This document shows positions 55,601 through 63,281 of a stretch of 64,000 bases of DNA, piece by piece (within the stretch, counting starts at the first letter, position 1; each line of letters opens with the position of its first letter). The notes under the pieces are model-generated. The model was not told the origin of the DNA. It saw nothing but the letters and a program-made list of their open reading frames with translations, and ran no database searches. Origin of the DNA: Pomphorhynchus laevis (Eukaryota; Acanthocephala; Palaeacanthocephala; Echinorhynchida; Pomphorhynchidae); assembly GCA_012934845.2 (NCBI GenBank), contig WNNJ02002661.1, positions 1 through 64,000 on the forward strand, given 5' to 3'. A program made the translations under genes and the position numbers.

Positions 55601-58600
55601 TATGGAGAGTATTTACTTCCTCCTGAATAATAGTTTTGGACCGAATCATTCAAAGTTAGATGCATTTTTAGTAATAAGGTCCATAAATCATTTTCCGCTG
55701 GAAAGCCTTTATGTAATGAATTTACAGATTGTGCGAAGGATTTTGCCTCAGAATGCGATTAAATGAACAAAATATAAATTTGAAAATTAAAAATCCAATA
55801 TTAGTGAAACAAGACAAAAAATATAGCAAATTCGTATTATCATTTTACTGTTGAACAGACATTATTGTATACAACATTCGACCTTATAATATAACGCAAG
55901 CAGGACTAGAAAAAACACGAATACGATTTACTGAGCAAAATGATGGGTTAAAATGAACAACAAATGGATCAATTAATCGGTTAAAATAACAAAATAGAGT
56001 TGTCTGATAATTCAAGCATTGAACAATCCTTTATTTATATAGCATTCAACCCTATGCAACGTAACATACAGGCAACGTCTCTACACAAGAATGCGATTAA
56101 ATGAACAAAATATAAATTTAAAAATTAAAAATCCAATATTAGAGAAACAAGACAAAAAATATAGCAAATTCGTGTTATCATCTTACTGTTGAACAAACAT
56201 TATTGTATACAACATTCGACCTTATAATATAACGCAAGCAGGACTAGAAAAAAAACGAATACGATTTACTGAGCAAAATGATGGGTTAAAATGAACAACA
56301 AATGGATCAATTAATCGGTTAAAATAACAAAATAGATCTGTCTGATAATTCAAGCATTGAACAATCCTTTATTTATAAAGCATTCAACCCTATGCAACGT
56401 AACATACAGGCAACGTCGCTGCACAAGAATGCGATTAAATGAACAAAATATAAATTTGAAAATTAAAAATCCAATATTAGAGAAACAAGACGAAAAATAT
56501 AGCAAATTCGTGTTATCATCTTACTGTTGAACAAACATTATTGTATACAACATTCGACCTTATAATATAACGCAAGCAGGACTAGAAAAAAACACGAATA
56601 CGATTTACTGAGCAAAATGATGGGTTAAAATGAACAAGAAATGGATCAATTAATAGGTTAAAATAACAAAATAGATCTGTCTGATAATTCAAGCGTTGAA
56701 CAATCCTTTATTTATATAGCATTCAACCCTATGCAACGTAACATACAGGCAACGTCGCTACACAAGAATGCGATTAAATGAACAAAATATAAATTTGAAA
56801 ATTAAAAATCCAATATTAGAGAAACAAGACAAAAAATGTAGCAAATTCGTGTTATCATTTCATTATTGAACATTATTGTTTAATTATTATTGTTTTATAT
56901 AATTTTATCCTGATTATGATATTTGAAGTAGCTATAAAAAATTAGATTGTAATAAAAAATGCTATTCCTTATCTCTTTTAGTCGGTAAATAATGACTTTG
57001 GAATAGAATAGCTCAGCAACTTACAAAACAATTTCGTAAAATTATGCCCCAGTACTGTAATCTAACACTAGCTTTTAGCCATATTTAAATATCTGTTTAA
57101 ATATATCAATTTAAGTATTTAAAAATATATAAAAGTTTATTTCATTTCAATATTTTTATATTTTTAAATTGGTCTTTTATTGAAAGCAGATTTGTAGTAA
57201 ACAAACTGTTTGATATTTTTGATCAAGTAACTTAAAAAAGGCACTCTCATTGAGTATATTATATATTAGTATATTATATTATAATATATCATTGCATATA
57301 TTATTTTAATTTACTGATTAACTATTTATTTTCAAACTATTATATATTTTAGTGTCTACCATGAGCCTGACTCATGCAAAGAGGGTATTATAAATCACAC
57401 TTATAAACTTTTCGTCATAAATCGCTGTTTTATGAAATATAGAGAGTACTTACTTCCTCCTGAATAATAATTTTGGACCGAATCATTCAAAGTTAGATGC
57501 ATTGTTAGTAATAAGGTCCATAAATCATTTTCCGCTGGAAAGCCTTTATGTAATGAATTTACAGATTGTAAATATGTAAATATTTAAAAACAGTTTGATA
57601 TAATTTCATCATGATGATGATCAGTTAGCTATCAAAAATTCAATTTCAATAAAAATTTAATTCATTTTTTTAATTTTGATCAGTTAATAATTTTGATAAG
57701 CAGAAAACAAATGTATTTTATAGTATAAAAAAAAGTATAAACTATATTTATAGTTATTTTTATTAAATTAATTAATAGGTAATTTTAACTTATTATTAAA
57801 AACTTTTGCGTGTCAAAGTAAAAATTAGTATTTTTAAAAGTTTTAACCTCTTTATGACGAAGTCCATTTCAACGATCTTTTCGGAAAGTTTTATAAGTGA
57901 TTCAATCTAAACACAAACAAGTATAAATTAAAATATTTCTGTTTAATGTATATTTCATTTATAAATTTAAAAATATCATGAAGTGGGCGGTAACTAATAT
58001 TCTCAATTCGAATTCACCATACACCGATTTTTATTCCGTTCTTATACGAAATGTTCACCGGAGAGTTTTACTATTCTGAATATTGCTTACACGAGCCGCT
58101 ATTCTTCATTGGTCCGTTTGATATTATCCTCGTGTGGTTGTTTGCATTTCGTATAAGAACGGAATAAAAAATCGGTGTATGGTGGATTCGAATTGCGAAT
58201 AATGGTTACCGTCCACACCAAATATAAAAAATATTTATTTTAACGTGGCAAATGCGTTCCAGCGCACGCCTACATGACCACAACAAACAAAAATGTAAAG
58301 CATGTATTGAGAAAGTGGGAAGGGAGGAGGTGTTTGAATGTGATAAAAGAGAGAGAGCGCGGCTGACGTCGAGGAAAAGTTGATTCCAGGCGAGTGAGGC
58401 GGTGACGAGGAAGGATCAGAGACCGTAGTTGTAAGAGTAATTGATAATGTAAAGTAAGAGGGAATTACGGGAACGCAGTGATAGAGAGGTGAGACGAGCG
58501 TCATCTAAGAAAGGAAGGTTGATGAACGATGGGGATCCGACAGCGATGAGAAGAAAAGTTACGAGAAGGCGGAGTTTGATGCGGTGGATGTGTAGTCGAA

Positions 58601-61600
58601 GCGACGGAGACGAAAGAGCACTCGATATAGAACAGATTTATTGTGTAATTTGGTATATAAGCCAATTATAAACCAGCATTTCGGCGACAATGAGTTCAGC
58701 AGAAACAGTAACAGGACCGAAACACGAAATGTAGGCGTGGGCACACTGCCGATGAGGTCCACCCACGCTGATTGTAGTGTACAGTGATGCTGATAGGATT
58801 GAAATAACCGCACGAAAATAATATCAAACCGACCAGTTAAGAAAAGCGGCTCGTGTATGCAATATATTCACAATAGAAAAAAGGCAGCGTACGGTTTACT
58901 GTCCAGTGAACATTTCGTATAAGAACGGAATAAAAAATCGGTGTGTAGTGGATTCGAATTGCGAATAATGGTTACCGCCCGCACCAACTATAGAATACAT
59001 TAATTGTGTAATTTGGTATATAAGCCAAATATAAACCAGCATTTCAATGACAATGAGTTCAGCAGAAACAGTAACAGGACTGAAACACGAAATGTAAGCG
59101 GGTTCACTGCTGATGAGGTTCACCCGCGCTGATTGTAGTGTACAGTGATGCTGATAGGAATCAAACAACCACACGAGGATACTATCAAACCAACCAGTTA
59201 AGAAAAGCGCCTTGTGTATGCAAAATATTGACAATAAAAAAACAGCTTACGGCTTACTGTCCAGTGAACATTTCGTATAAGAACGGAATAAAAAATCAGT
59301 GTGTGGTGGATTCGAATTGCGAATATTAGTTACTGCCCACACAAAATATAGAACACATTAATTGTGTAATTTGTATATAAGCTACATATAAACCAGCATT
59401 TCGGCGGAAAGGAGTTTAGCAAAAACAGTAACAGGACCGAAACTCGAAATGTAGGCGTGGGCCCACTGCCGATGAGGTCCACCCACGCTGATTGTAGTGT
59501 ACAGTGATGCTGATAGGATTGAAATAACCGCACGAAAATAATATCAAACCGACCAGTTAAGAAAAGCGGCTCGTGTATGCAATATTCACAATAGTAAAAA
59601 GACAGCTTACGGTTTACTGTCCAGTGAACATTTCGTATAAGAACGGAATAAAAAATCGGTGTGTGGTGGATTCGAATTGCGAATATTAGTTACCGCCCAC
59701 ACCAAATATAGAACACATTAATTGTGTAATTTGGTATATAAGCCAAATATAAACCAGCATTTCGGCGACAAGGAGTTCAGCAGAAACAGTAACAGGACCG
59801 AAACACGAAATGTAGGCGTGGGCACACTGCCGATGAGGTCCACCCACGCTGATTGTAGTGTACAGTGATGCTGATAGGATTGAAATAACCGCACGAGGAT
59901 AATATCAAACCGACCAATGAAGAATAACGGCTCGTGTAAGCAATATTCACAATAGTAAAAAGACAGCTTACGGTTTACTGTCCAGTGAACATTTCGTATA
60001 AGAACGGAATAAAAAATCGGTGTGTGGTGGATTCGAATTGCGAATATTAGTTACCGCCCACACCAAATATAGAAAACATTAACTGTGTAATTCGGTATAT
60101 AAGACAAATATAAACCAGCATTTCGGCAACAAGGAGTTTAGCAGAAACAGTAACAGGACCGAAACACGAAATGTAGGCGTGGGCTCATTGCTGATAAGGT
60201 CCACCCACGCTAATTGTAGTGTACAGTGATGCTGATAGGATTGAAATAACCGCACGAGGATAATATCAAACCGACCTATGAAGAATAGCGTCTCGTGTAA
60301 GCAATATTCACAATAGAAAAAAGGCAGCTTACGGTTTACTGTCCAGTAAACATTTCGTATGAGAACGAAATAAAAAATCGACTTGTGGTGGATTCGAATT
60401 GCGAATATCAGTTACCGCCCACACAAAATATAGAACACATTAATTGTGTAATTTGGTATATAAGCCAAATATAAACCAGCATTTCGGCGACAAGGAATCA
60501 GCAGAAGCAGTAAAAAGACCGAAACTCGAAATGTAGGCGTGGGCTCAATGCTGATGAAGTCCACCCACGCTTATTTTAGTGTACAGTGATGCTGATAGGA
60601 ATCAAACAACCACACGAGGATAATATCAAACCGACCAGTTACGAAAAGCGGCTCGTGTATGCAATATATTCACAATAGTGAAAATACAGCTTACGGTTTA
60701 CTGTCCAGTGAACATTTCGTATAAGAACGGAATAAAAAATCGGTGTGTGGTGGATTCGAATTGCGAATATTAGTTACCGCCCACACCAAATATAGAACAC
60801 ATTAATTGTGTAATTTGGTATATAAGCCAAATATAAACCAGCATTTCGGCGACAAGGAATTTAGCAGAAACAGTAACAGGACCGAAACACGAAATGTAGG
60901 CGTGGGCACACTGCCGATGAGGTCCACCCACGCTAATTGTAGTGTACAGTGATGCTGATAGGATTCATACAACACGAGGATAGCATTTAAATTATATTTA
61001 GATTAGATAAGATATGTTGGTCCATATGCCATTGATTTAGAGTAAAGTGTTATATGAAATATCATACTGTGATATAGAGTGTGGTATCACTTTGTGAGAT
61101 TTACGAATCGAATTAAAAAATCGACTCATTTGTTGTTTGTGTTAAAAAAATTCTTCTGCTTAATATCAATTTTTTTATATTTTAAATATCCAGGAACAAT
61201 CATGATAATTCCTGGATAAAAATTTAAATACAGATCAGGATGGGTATATTTCTAATCAATTTGTTTATCGTTTTAATTTTTGTTTCTATAATTTTATATC
61301 TTAAACAAGGTATAAAGGTTTGTTTCAATGATTTTTTCTTATCGTTCCGTATGCTTGCTTTTTTTAATCATTTTTTCTAACGTCAGACTTAAAAAATAAT
61401 GATATTATTGATGTATTAATGATGTATTAATGAACTTAAGGTAGTTATTTCATATTGAATGTAAGGATGTATTAATATGTGACTCAATCTAATAATTCTG
61501 CAAAAACTTACTTTGTTATTTTCTAAATCTAAATTGGTCTTAGTGCTCATCACGTATTCATCTTTCTTGGCTTGTAAGGATTTGATTTCACTCTATTTAT

Positions 61601-63281
61601 TTACAGGTAAAACAAGGTTAGAAAGTAATTAGCATACCATTACGTTGTCGATAAGTTTCTGATTTTCACACACGTCATTTTGAAGTGTAGAAATTTGGGT
61701 TGAAATCTTTATTTTAGATTCAGTCAATGCTTCGATATTCAAAGTGGCAGTTGTCATGATGAATTTCTCATCACGCTTTAGTGCAAACAATTGCTTACAC
61801 TCATTTAATTTGTTAATTTCCTTTTCATACGTATCCCTTATAGATTTAATTTGTCCGTTTACGATTTCCCTGTTCTCAAAAGAAATACGTGATTCAGCTT
61901 GAAAAATTACTCATAAATTCAAATAATTAGGTTCAAAATAATCCATAGATTTTAATGCAAATTATAAGATAAATGATTAAGTTATATCCCGAGTCAAAAG
62001 AATATAGACACCGTATTACATAAAAATATGTTTTAACGCTAAATATATTTTAACGTCTCAAATATTTAATCCTTTCATTAAGTACTAAATGGTCAATAGA
62101 CTAACAAAAATGCATAGATGCCATCTCCATTGTATAATGGAATCGAAAAATGAATTAAAACAAAAAATAATATTACAAGAAGCGAGGAAACAGGAATATT
62201 TATTTGATTAGAAAAATCCAATATTTTGACGGCACTGCGGCACGTCATCTTTAGGGTTGTAATTAGCTAGAACACTTATAAATTTTCTTTTTTTTTATAA
62301 GTGTTCTAGCTAATTACAACCCTGAAGATGACGTGCTGTAGTGCCGTCGAAATATCGGATTTATCTAATCAAATAAATATTCCTGTTTCCTCGCCTTCTT
62401 GTAATAATTCGGATTGGAAACGAAATTTCTCCAAAAAATAATAATTTATTTTTTAAGATAAAATTTTTTAATTATTTTTTAATTATTTTTTAGTAAACCA
62501 TTATTGATGACGTGTGAAAATACTATTTGGTATTTTACAAAATGTTAAACTTTATTATCTGACTTCTTGTGTGGTTGTTTGTTTTATTCTGCTATTTGCC
62601 ATTTAATTTTGAATTATTTATATGACGCCTAAACTTTTAGTTTGATTTGGTGGTTAAGAGTGTCTAATTAGATAAAACATTGATAATTTTTACTTTTTAT
62701 TTTGCTTTTTAATAATTTTGAATTATTCAAATTATTTTAATTAATATTTCAGCAACTAGAAATTAGTCATAAAGTTAATTTTTGTTTAAAGTTAATTAAA
62801 TTAATTAATTTTTGTTTTAACTTTAAATTATACGAAATTAATATTTAAACATCTAGAATTTAGTCATTAGTTAAATTAAATTAGTTAGCTTAAATTAAAT
62901 TTGTCATGTAATTTGACAGCAATATTTTAAATTAACTCGATAATAAACTTTAAAAATCGTTAGATTTTCTTGAATTCTTGATCACTTATGGAATAAAAGT
63001 CTTTAAAGTTTATCAAAAAAACTCACAATTCTTGTTTCATTTGATTCCTTCTCGTTTTCACATCTTCCATAGATTCATTACTAACTTCTGATCCTAATTT
63101 TAAAAATACACATACAATTCAACATGGATAATAAGTTACTTTGTGAATCAAGCTCATGAACGCTTTGGTTCCTTCTCAAATCCTTTATTTCTTCGTTCAG
63201 TCGATTAATTGATAGAATATCAGGAAGTATCTCATCAAGCTTAGACATTTCTTCAGAAGTTAAACTTATAGCTTGTTCGTT
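37554..63281 (-). CDS. RAD50: RAD50 double-strand-break repair ATPase, 3' half (13 exons, about 523 codons)
   Basis: RAD50 is the SMC-like ATPase of the MRE11-RAD50-NBS1 complex; it tethers and signals DNA ends in the nucleus. Exons, 5' to 3' on the minus strand: 63281-63140, 63093-63027, 61869-61638, 61592-61512, 57906-57848, 53578-53434, 49737-49610, 49562-49391, 47293-47241, 44246-44164, 44113-43971, 43303-43170, 37686-37554. All junctions are GT-AG and phases match throughout. The first nine exons encode coiled coil after the zinc hook. [38 protein letters not shown] (ABC signature), [20 protein letters not shown] (Walker B and D-loop) and [12 protein letters not shown] (H-loop) form the C-terminal ATPase lobe. 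The N-terminal lobe and hook must lie beyond 64000. Introns are 45-50 nt or up to 5.5 kb and full of repeats. Confidence 0.93.
38050..39696 (+). mobile_element. RTE-like LINE fragment in RAD50 intron
   Basis: This third copy of the RTE-like family covers leader, endonuclease ([22 protein letters not shown] with the GDFNAH motif ruined; NAIGVKx[37 protein letters not shown]) and linker/RT fingers ([40 protein letters not shown]). It ends near [18 protein letters not shown]. The orientation opposes RAD50. Stops and frameshifts are many. Both the 5' monomers and the RT palm are missing. Confidence 0.7.
40140..40640 (+). pseudogene. GIY-YIG-like endonuclease fragment
   Basis: [18 protein letters not shown] is followed, after a frame change, by [20 protein letters not shown] and [22 protein letters not shown]. 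The Cys linker, CGKQ...LN.R....R and E..LI..L.T pattern resembles the C-terminal GIY-YIG nuclease of Penelope-like elements, but the YVG core has changed. It lies in the last RAD50 intron. Confidence 0.5.
40800..41445. repeat. Inverted repeat with about 150-bp arms
   Basis: The left arm 40815-40970 and right arm 41268-41420 are imperfect reverse complements: AGACGAATGCCAAATTGATA against TATCAATTTGACATTCGTCT, and GAATTATTCATTACC against GGTAATGAATAATTC. The spacer of about 300 bp carries no ORF. It could be a non-autonomous DNA transposon or a fold-back. Confidence 0.7.
41505..41940. repeat. 25-bp minisatellite, about 17 copies
   Basis: The unit is GACGTTAGCAATGGACTACA followed by ACCCC or ACCCG, with frequent C/T and A/G changes. 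It lies in the last RAD50 intron. Confidence 0.9.
42090..42820 (+). repeat. Two copies of the Penelope-like tail repeat
   Basis: Each runs from around a CCTCTAATCCTTATTCTTATA or equivalent start through TTAGTCAATTCATAAAAATTGA to a TAGACT(C/A)A-type end (CTTAGACTCACTTATCTGATT near 42460; GCGTAGACTAAGGTAGCCGA near 42790). They are related to 29530-29765 in the same orientation. Confidence 0.6.
42821..43169. other. Intron sequence
   Basis: AT-rich intron DNA. No element is recognised beyond the repeats on the left. Confidence 0.4.
43170..43303 (-). CDS. RAD50: RAD50 exon 12 of 13 in window (Walker B)
   Basis: 134 nt, [44 protein letters not shown]. Walker B (IISLDEP) and the D-loop (TNLD) are intact. 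Acceptor AATTTAG, donor GTATGT. Confidence 0.96.
43304..43970. other. RAD50 intron with nested short hairpins
   Basis: Perfect or near-perfect small hairpins are clustered: AGATTATTTCATAATCT, TTAAGTCAAATTATTGACTTAA (about 43398-43442), and GTTCAGTAGAACA... / ...TTGTTCTACTG (about 43676-43708). No coding content. Confidence 0.5.
43971..44113 (-). CDS. RAD50: RAD50 exon 11 of 13 in window (ABC signature)
   Basis: 143 nt, [19 protein letters not shown], then [20 protein letters not shown] and [13 protein letters not shown] is the signature loop that contacts ATP in the partner subunit. Acceptor AACAAG, donor GTATTG; a 50-nt intron precedes it. Confidence 0.95.
44164..44246 (-). CDS. RAD50: RAD50 exon 10 of 13 in window
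   Basis: 83 nt, [20 protein letters not shown] then WSTYKGN. Acceptor TCTTTTCAG, donor GTATTG. It matches the human [21 protein letters not shown] block closely. Confidence 0.93.
44234..44500. repeat. 182-bp duplication carrying a copy of the RAD50 exon 10 acceptor
   Basis: GTCATCACAGCACTGAAAAG at 44234 recurs at 44416, followed in both by ATTTTTNATTAATCAGATCAG, AACTGAGTCTNCGTATTTTA. The duplicate includes the 3' splice site (TTTTCAG) and the first 13 nt of exon 10, making a decoy acceptor upstream in the same intron. Confidence 0.85.
45151..46236. repeat. 1.08-kb direct repeat, copy 1 (RAD50 intron)
   Basis: Near-identical to 51005-52089, with lengths equal to within one base. It contains a Penelope-like tail repeat near its right side (GCTAACTGAGTCTACGTATT at about 45840). 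No ORF. Confidence 0.9.
46255..46830 (+). pseudogene. Nuclease end of a second RLE-like retroelement family
   Basis: The open piece 46267-46665 reads [72 protein letters not shown] and [12 protein letters not shown], then [14 protein letters not shown]. This is a nuclease-like C-terminal domain (R.DG, WD..C.DT, ER...KY) found next to RTs in many invertebrate genomes and distinct from the A/B/C/D elements here. Past a stop, [19 protein letters not shown] and [18 protein letters not shown] continue the family's end. Its GC content is high, an island in AT-rich intron, and the orientation opposes RAD50. There is no RT part. Confidence 0.6.
46886..46985. repeat. AT palindromic repeat
   Basis: A unit containing AATAATATTAATATTATT is repeated four times with TATAC/TGTAT spacers; every unit is self-complementary. 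Confidence 0.8.
47241..47293 (-). CDS. RAD50: RAD50 exon 9 of 13 in window
   Basis: 53 nt, [17 protein letters not shown] plus a split Arg. It aligns without gaps to the human TTELVNKDLDIYYKTLDQ region. Acceptor AATATAG, donor GTAAGA. The nearer acceptor TATTAG breaks the frame, so the upstream one was chosen. Confidence 0.85.
47294..49390. other. RAD50 intron, 2.1 kb, no clear element
   Basis: AT-rich. A non-repetitive stretch at 47640-47800 has higher GC but no recognisable coding frame. Confidence 0.4.
49391..49562 (-). CDS. RAD50: RAD50 exon 8 of 13 in window
   Basis: 172 nt, [20 protein letters not shown] ... [14 protein letters not shown]. The last part aligns with the human EEKYREMMIVMR region. 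Acceptor CAATTCAG, donor GTAAGA. Confidence 0.88.
49610..49737 (-). CDS. RAD50: RAD50 exon 7 of 13 in window
   Basis: 128 nt, [20 protein letters not shown] ... [12 protein letters not shown]. Acceptor TTTACAAG, donor GTACGT, then a 47-nt intron. Confidence 0.85.
50045..50175. repeat. Short inverted-repeat element (MITE-like)
   Basis: AGCCAGATGCGGAAGAACAA pairs with TTGTTCTTCCACATCTGGCT; the arms continue CGATA(A)CAGTAAC / GTTACTGATATCG. Total about 130 bp. Related to 53945-54115. Confidence 0.75.
50195..50235. repeat. Perfect hairpin in RAD50 intron
   Basis: AATGGTCTCACTCATGAGTGAGACCATT has no loop, and part of the arm repeats directly after it (CTCACTTATG). It resembles the other small local inverted duplications in this window. 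Confidence 0.75.
51005..52089. repeat. 1.08-kb direct repeat, copy 2
   Basis: Near-identical to 45151-46236 and 5.85 kb from it. Followed by further partial copies of its right-hand 400 bp at 52098-52505 and 52529-52740, so the phrase AATCAAATCAGCTAACTGAG recurs at about 51686, 52098 and 52529. Confidence 0.9.
52735..52985 (-). mobile_element. Penelope-like 3' segment, inverted copy
   Basis: Reverse complement of 29290-29545: the GGCCCC...GGGGCC hairpin (52784-52824), then AAATTTTTATGGATGGATAA and the [19 protein letters not shown] piece. It joins the tandem tail repeats on its left. Confidence 0.65.
53434..53578 (-). CDS. RAD50: RAD50 exon 6 of 13 in window
   Basis: 145 nt, [20 protein letters not shown] ... 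[11 protein letters not shown], coiled coil. Acceptor TTTAATAG, donor GTTAGC. Confidence 0.82.
53945..54115. repeat. Short inverted-repeat element (MITE-like), relative of 50045-50175
   Basis: GAAGCCATACGCGGAAGAAC and GACGACAAGAGTAGCAAGG pair imperfectly with CCTTGCTACTGTTATCGTCG and the following TTATTCCGTG...; an inner arm CAGTGATAAGTCATTGTGATGA-like also folds back. About 170 bp. Confidence 0.7.
54116..55053. other. AT-rich RAD50 intron
   Basis: A (TATAT/ATTAT)n stretch lies at 54135-54205. No gene is seen. Confidence 0.4.
55054..55732. repeat. 679-bp direct repeat, copy 1
   Basis: Matches 56891-57569 with equal length and few substitutions (for example ATCTGAGG/ATTTGAAG). The pair brackets a 338-bp tandem array. 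No ORF, no tRNA-like primer site seen. Confidence 0.9.
55751..56872. repeat. 338-bp tandem array, about 3.3 units
   Basis: GAATGCGATTAAATGAACAA recurs at 55751, 56089, 56428 and 56766 (spacing 338, 339, 338). Units differ at a few positions. The array is AT-rich and non-coding. Confidence 0.92.
56891..57569. repeat. 679-bp direct repeat, copy 2
   Basis: Second copy of 55054-55732, 1837 bp downstream of the first. Confidence 0.9.
57848..57906 (-). CDS. RAD50: RAD50 exon 5 of 13 in window
   Basis: 59 nt, [19 protein letters not shown] plus a split Arg. Acceptor TGTTTAG, donor GTTAAA. It is isolated between introns of 3.6 and 4.3 kb; the phase fits both neighbours. Confidence 0.72.
57985..60985. 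repeat. About 361-bp satellite, seven or more units with a palindromic left end
   Basis: ACAGGACCGAAACACGAAAT or a close variant recurs at intervals of 361-364 bp (about 58700, 59062, 59425, 59786, 60147, 60508, 60869). Units contain TTCGTATAAGAACGGAATAA and a hairpin GCGTGGG...CCCACGC around a (C/T)GATGAGGTCC loop. At the left end a half unit is inverted (57985-58060 against 58145-58215). One unit is split by a LINE fragment (58222-58628). Short ORFs inside have no known similarity. Confidence 0.92.
58222..58628 (-). mobile_element. 5'-truncated CR1-like LINE inside the satellite
   Basis: Sequence from ATTTATTTTAACGTGGCAAA onward matches the 3' end of the CR1-like LINE at 8920-9340 at about 80-85 percent by eye. 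It interrupts a satellite unit at CACCAAATATA|ATATAGAACA, so a short ATATA-type duplication may flank it. Confidence 0.8.
60990..61511. other. RAD50 intron remainder
   Basis: AT-rich with no recognisable element. Short hairpin AATATCCAGGAACAATCATG / ATAATTCCTGGATA near 61185-61222. Confidence 0.4.
61512..61592 (-). CDS. RAD50: RAD50 exon 4 of 13 in window
   Basis: 81 nt, [18 protein letters not shown]... LENNK. Acceptor AAATAG, donor GTAAGT; preceded by a 45-nt intron. Confidence 0.82.
61638..61869 (-). CDS. RAD50: RAD50 exon 3 of 13 in window
   Basis: 232 nt, starting [20 protein letters not shown] and ending [14 protein letters not shown]; strongly coiled coil. Acceptor GAGAACAG, donor GTATGC. 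Confidence 0.85.
62172..62404. repeat. Fold-back element with about 110-bp arms
   Basis: TTACAAGAAGCGAGGAAACA pairs with TGTTTCCTCGCCTTCTTGTAA (one-base bulge) and complementarity continues through CAGGAATATTTATTTGATTA and GACGGCACTGCGGCACGTCA up to TTATAAGTGTTCTAGCTAAT / ATTAGCTAGAACACTTATAA. The loop is only about 14 nt. This is a typical MITE or fold-back; no transposase. Confidence 0.85.
63027..63093 (-). CDS. RAD50: RAD50 exon 2 of 13 in window
   Basis: Encodes [21 protein letters not shown], 67 nt. Acceptor AAATTAG, donor GTGAGT. It is separated from the previous exon by a 46-nt intron. Confidence 0.8.
63140..63281 (-). CDS. RAD50: RAD50 exon 1 of 13 in window (coiled coil)
   Basis: Encodes [18 protein letters not shown] ... 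[18 protein letters not shown]. Acceptor TGATTTAG, donor GTAACT, ending in phase 1. Heptad-like Leu/Ile spacing fits the arm just C-terminal of the zinc hook. Confidence 0.8.

Noticed and set aside
58559-59533. Repeated ORFs ([20 protein letters not shown]...) in the 361-bp satellite
   Set aside because: They recur only because the satellite repeats; frames open and close between units and there is no conserved protein signal.
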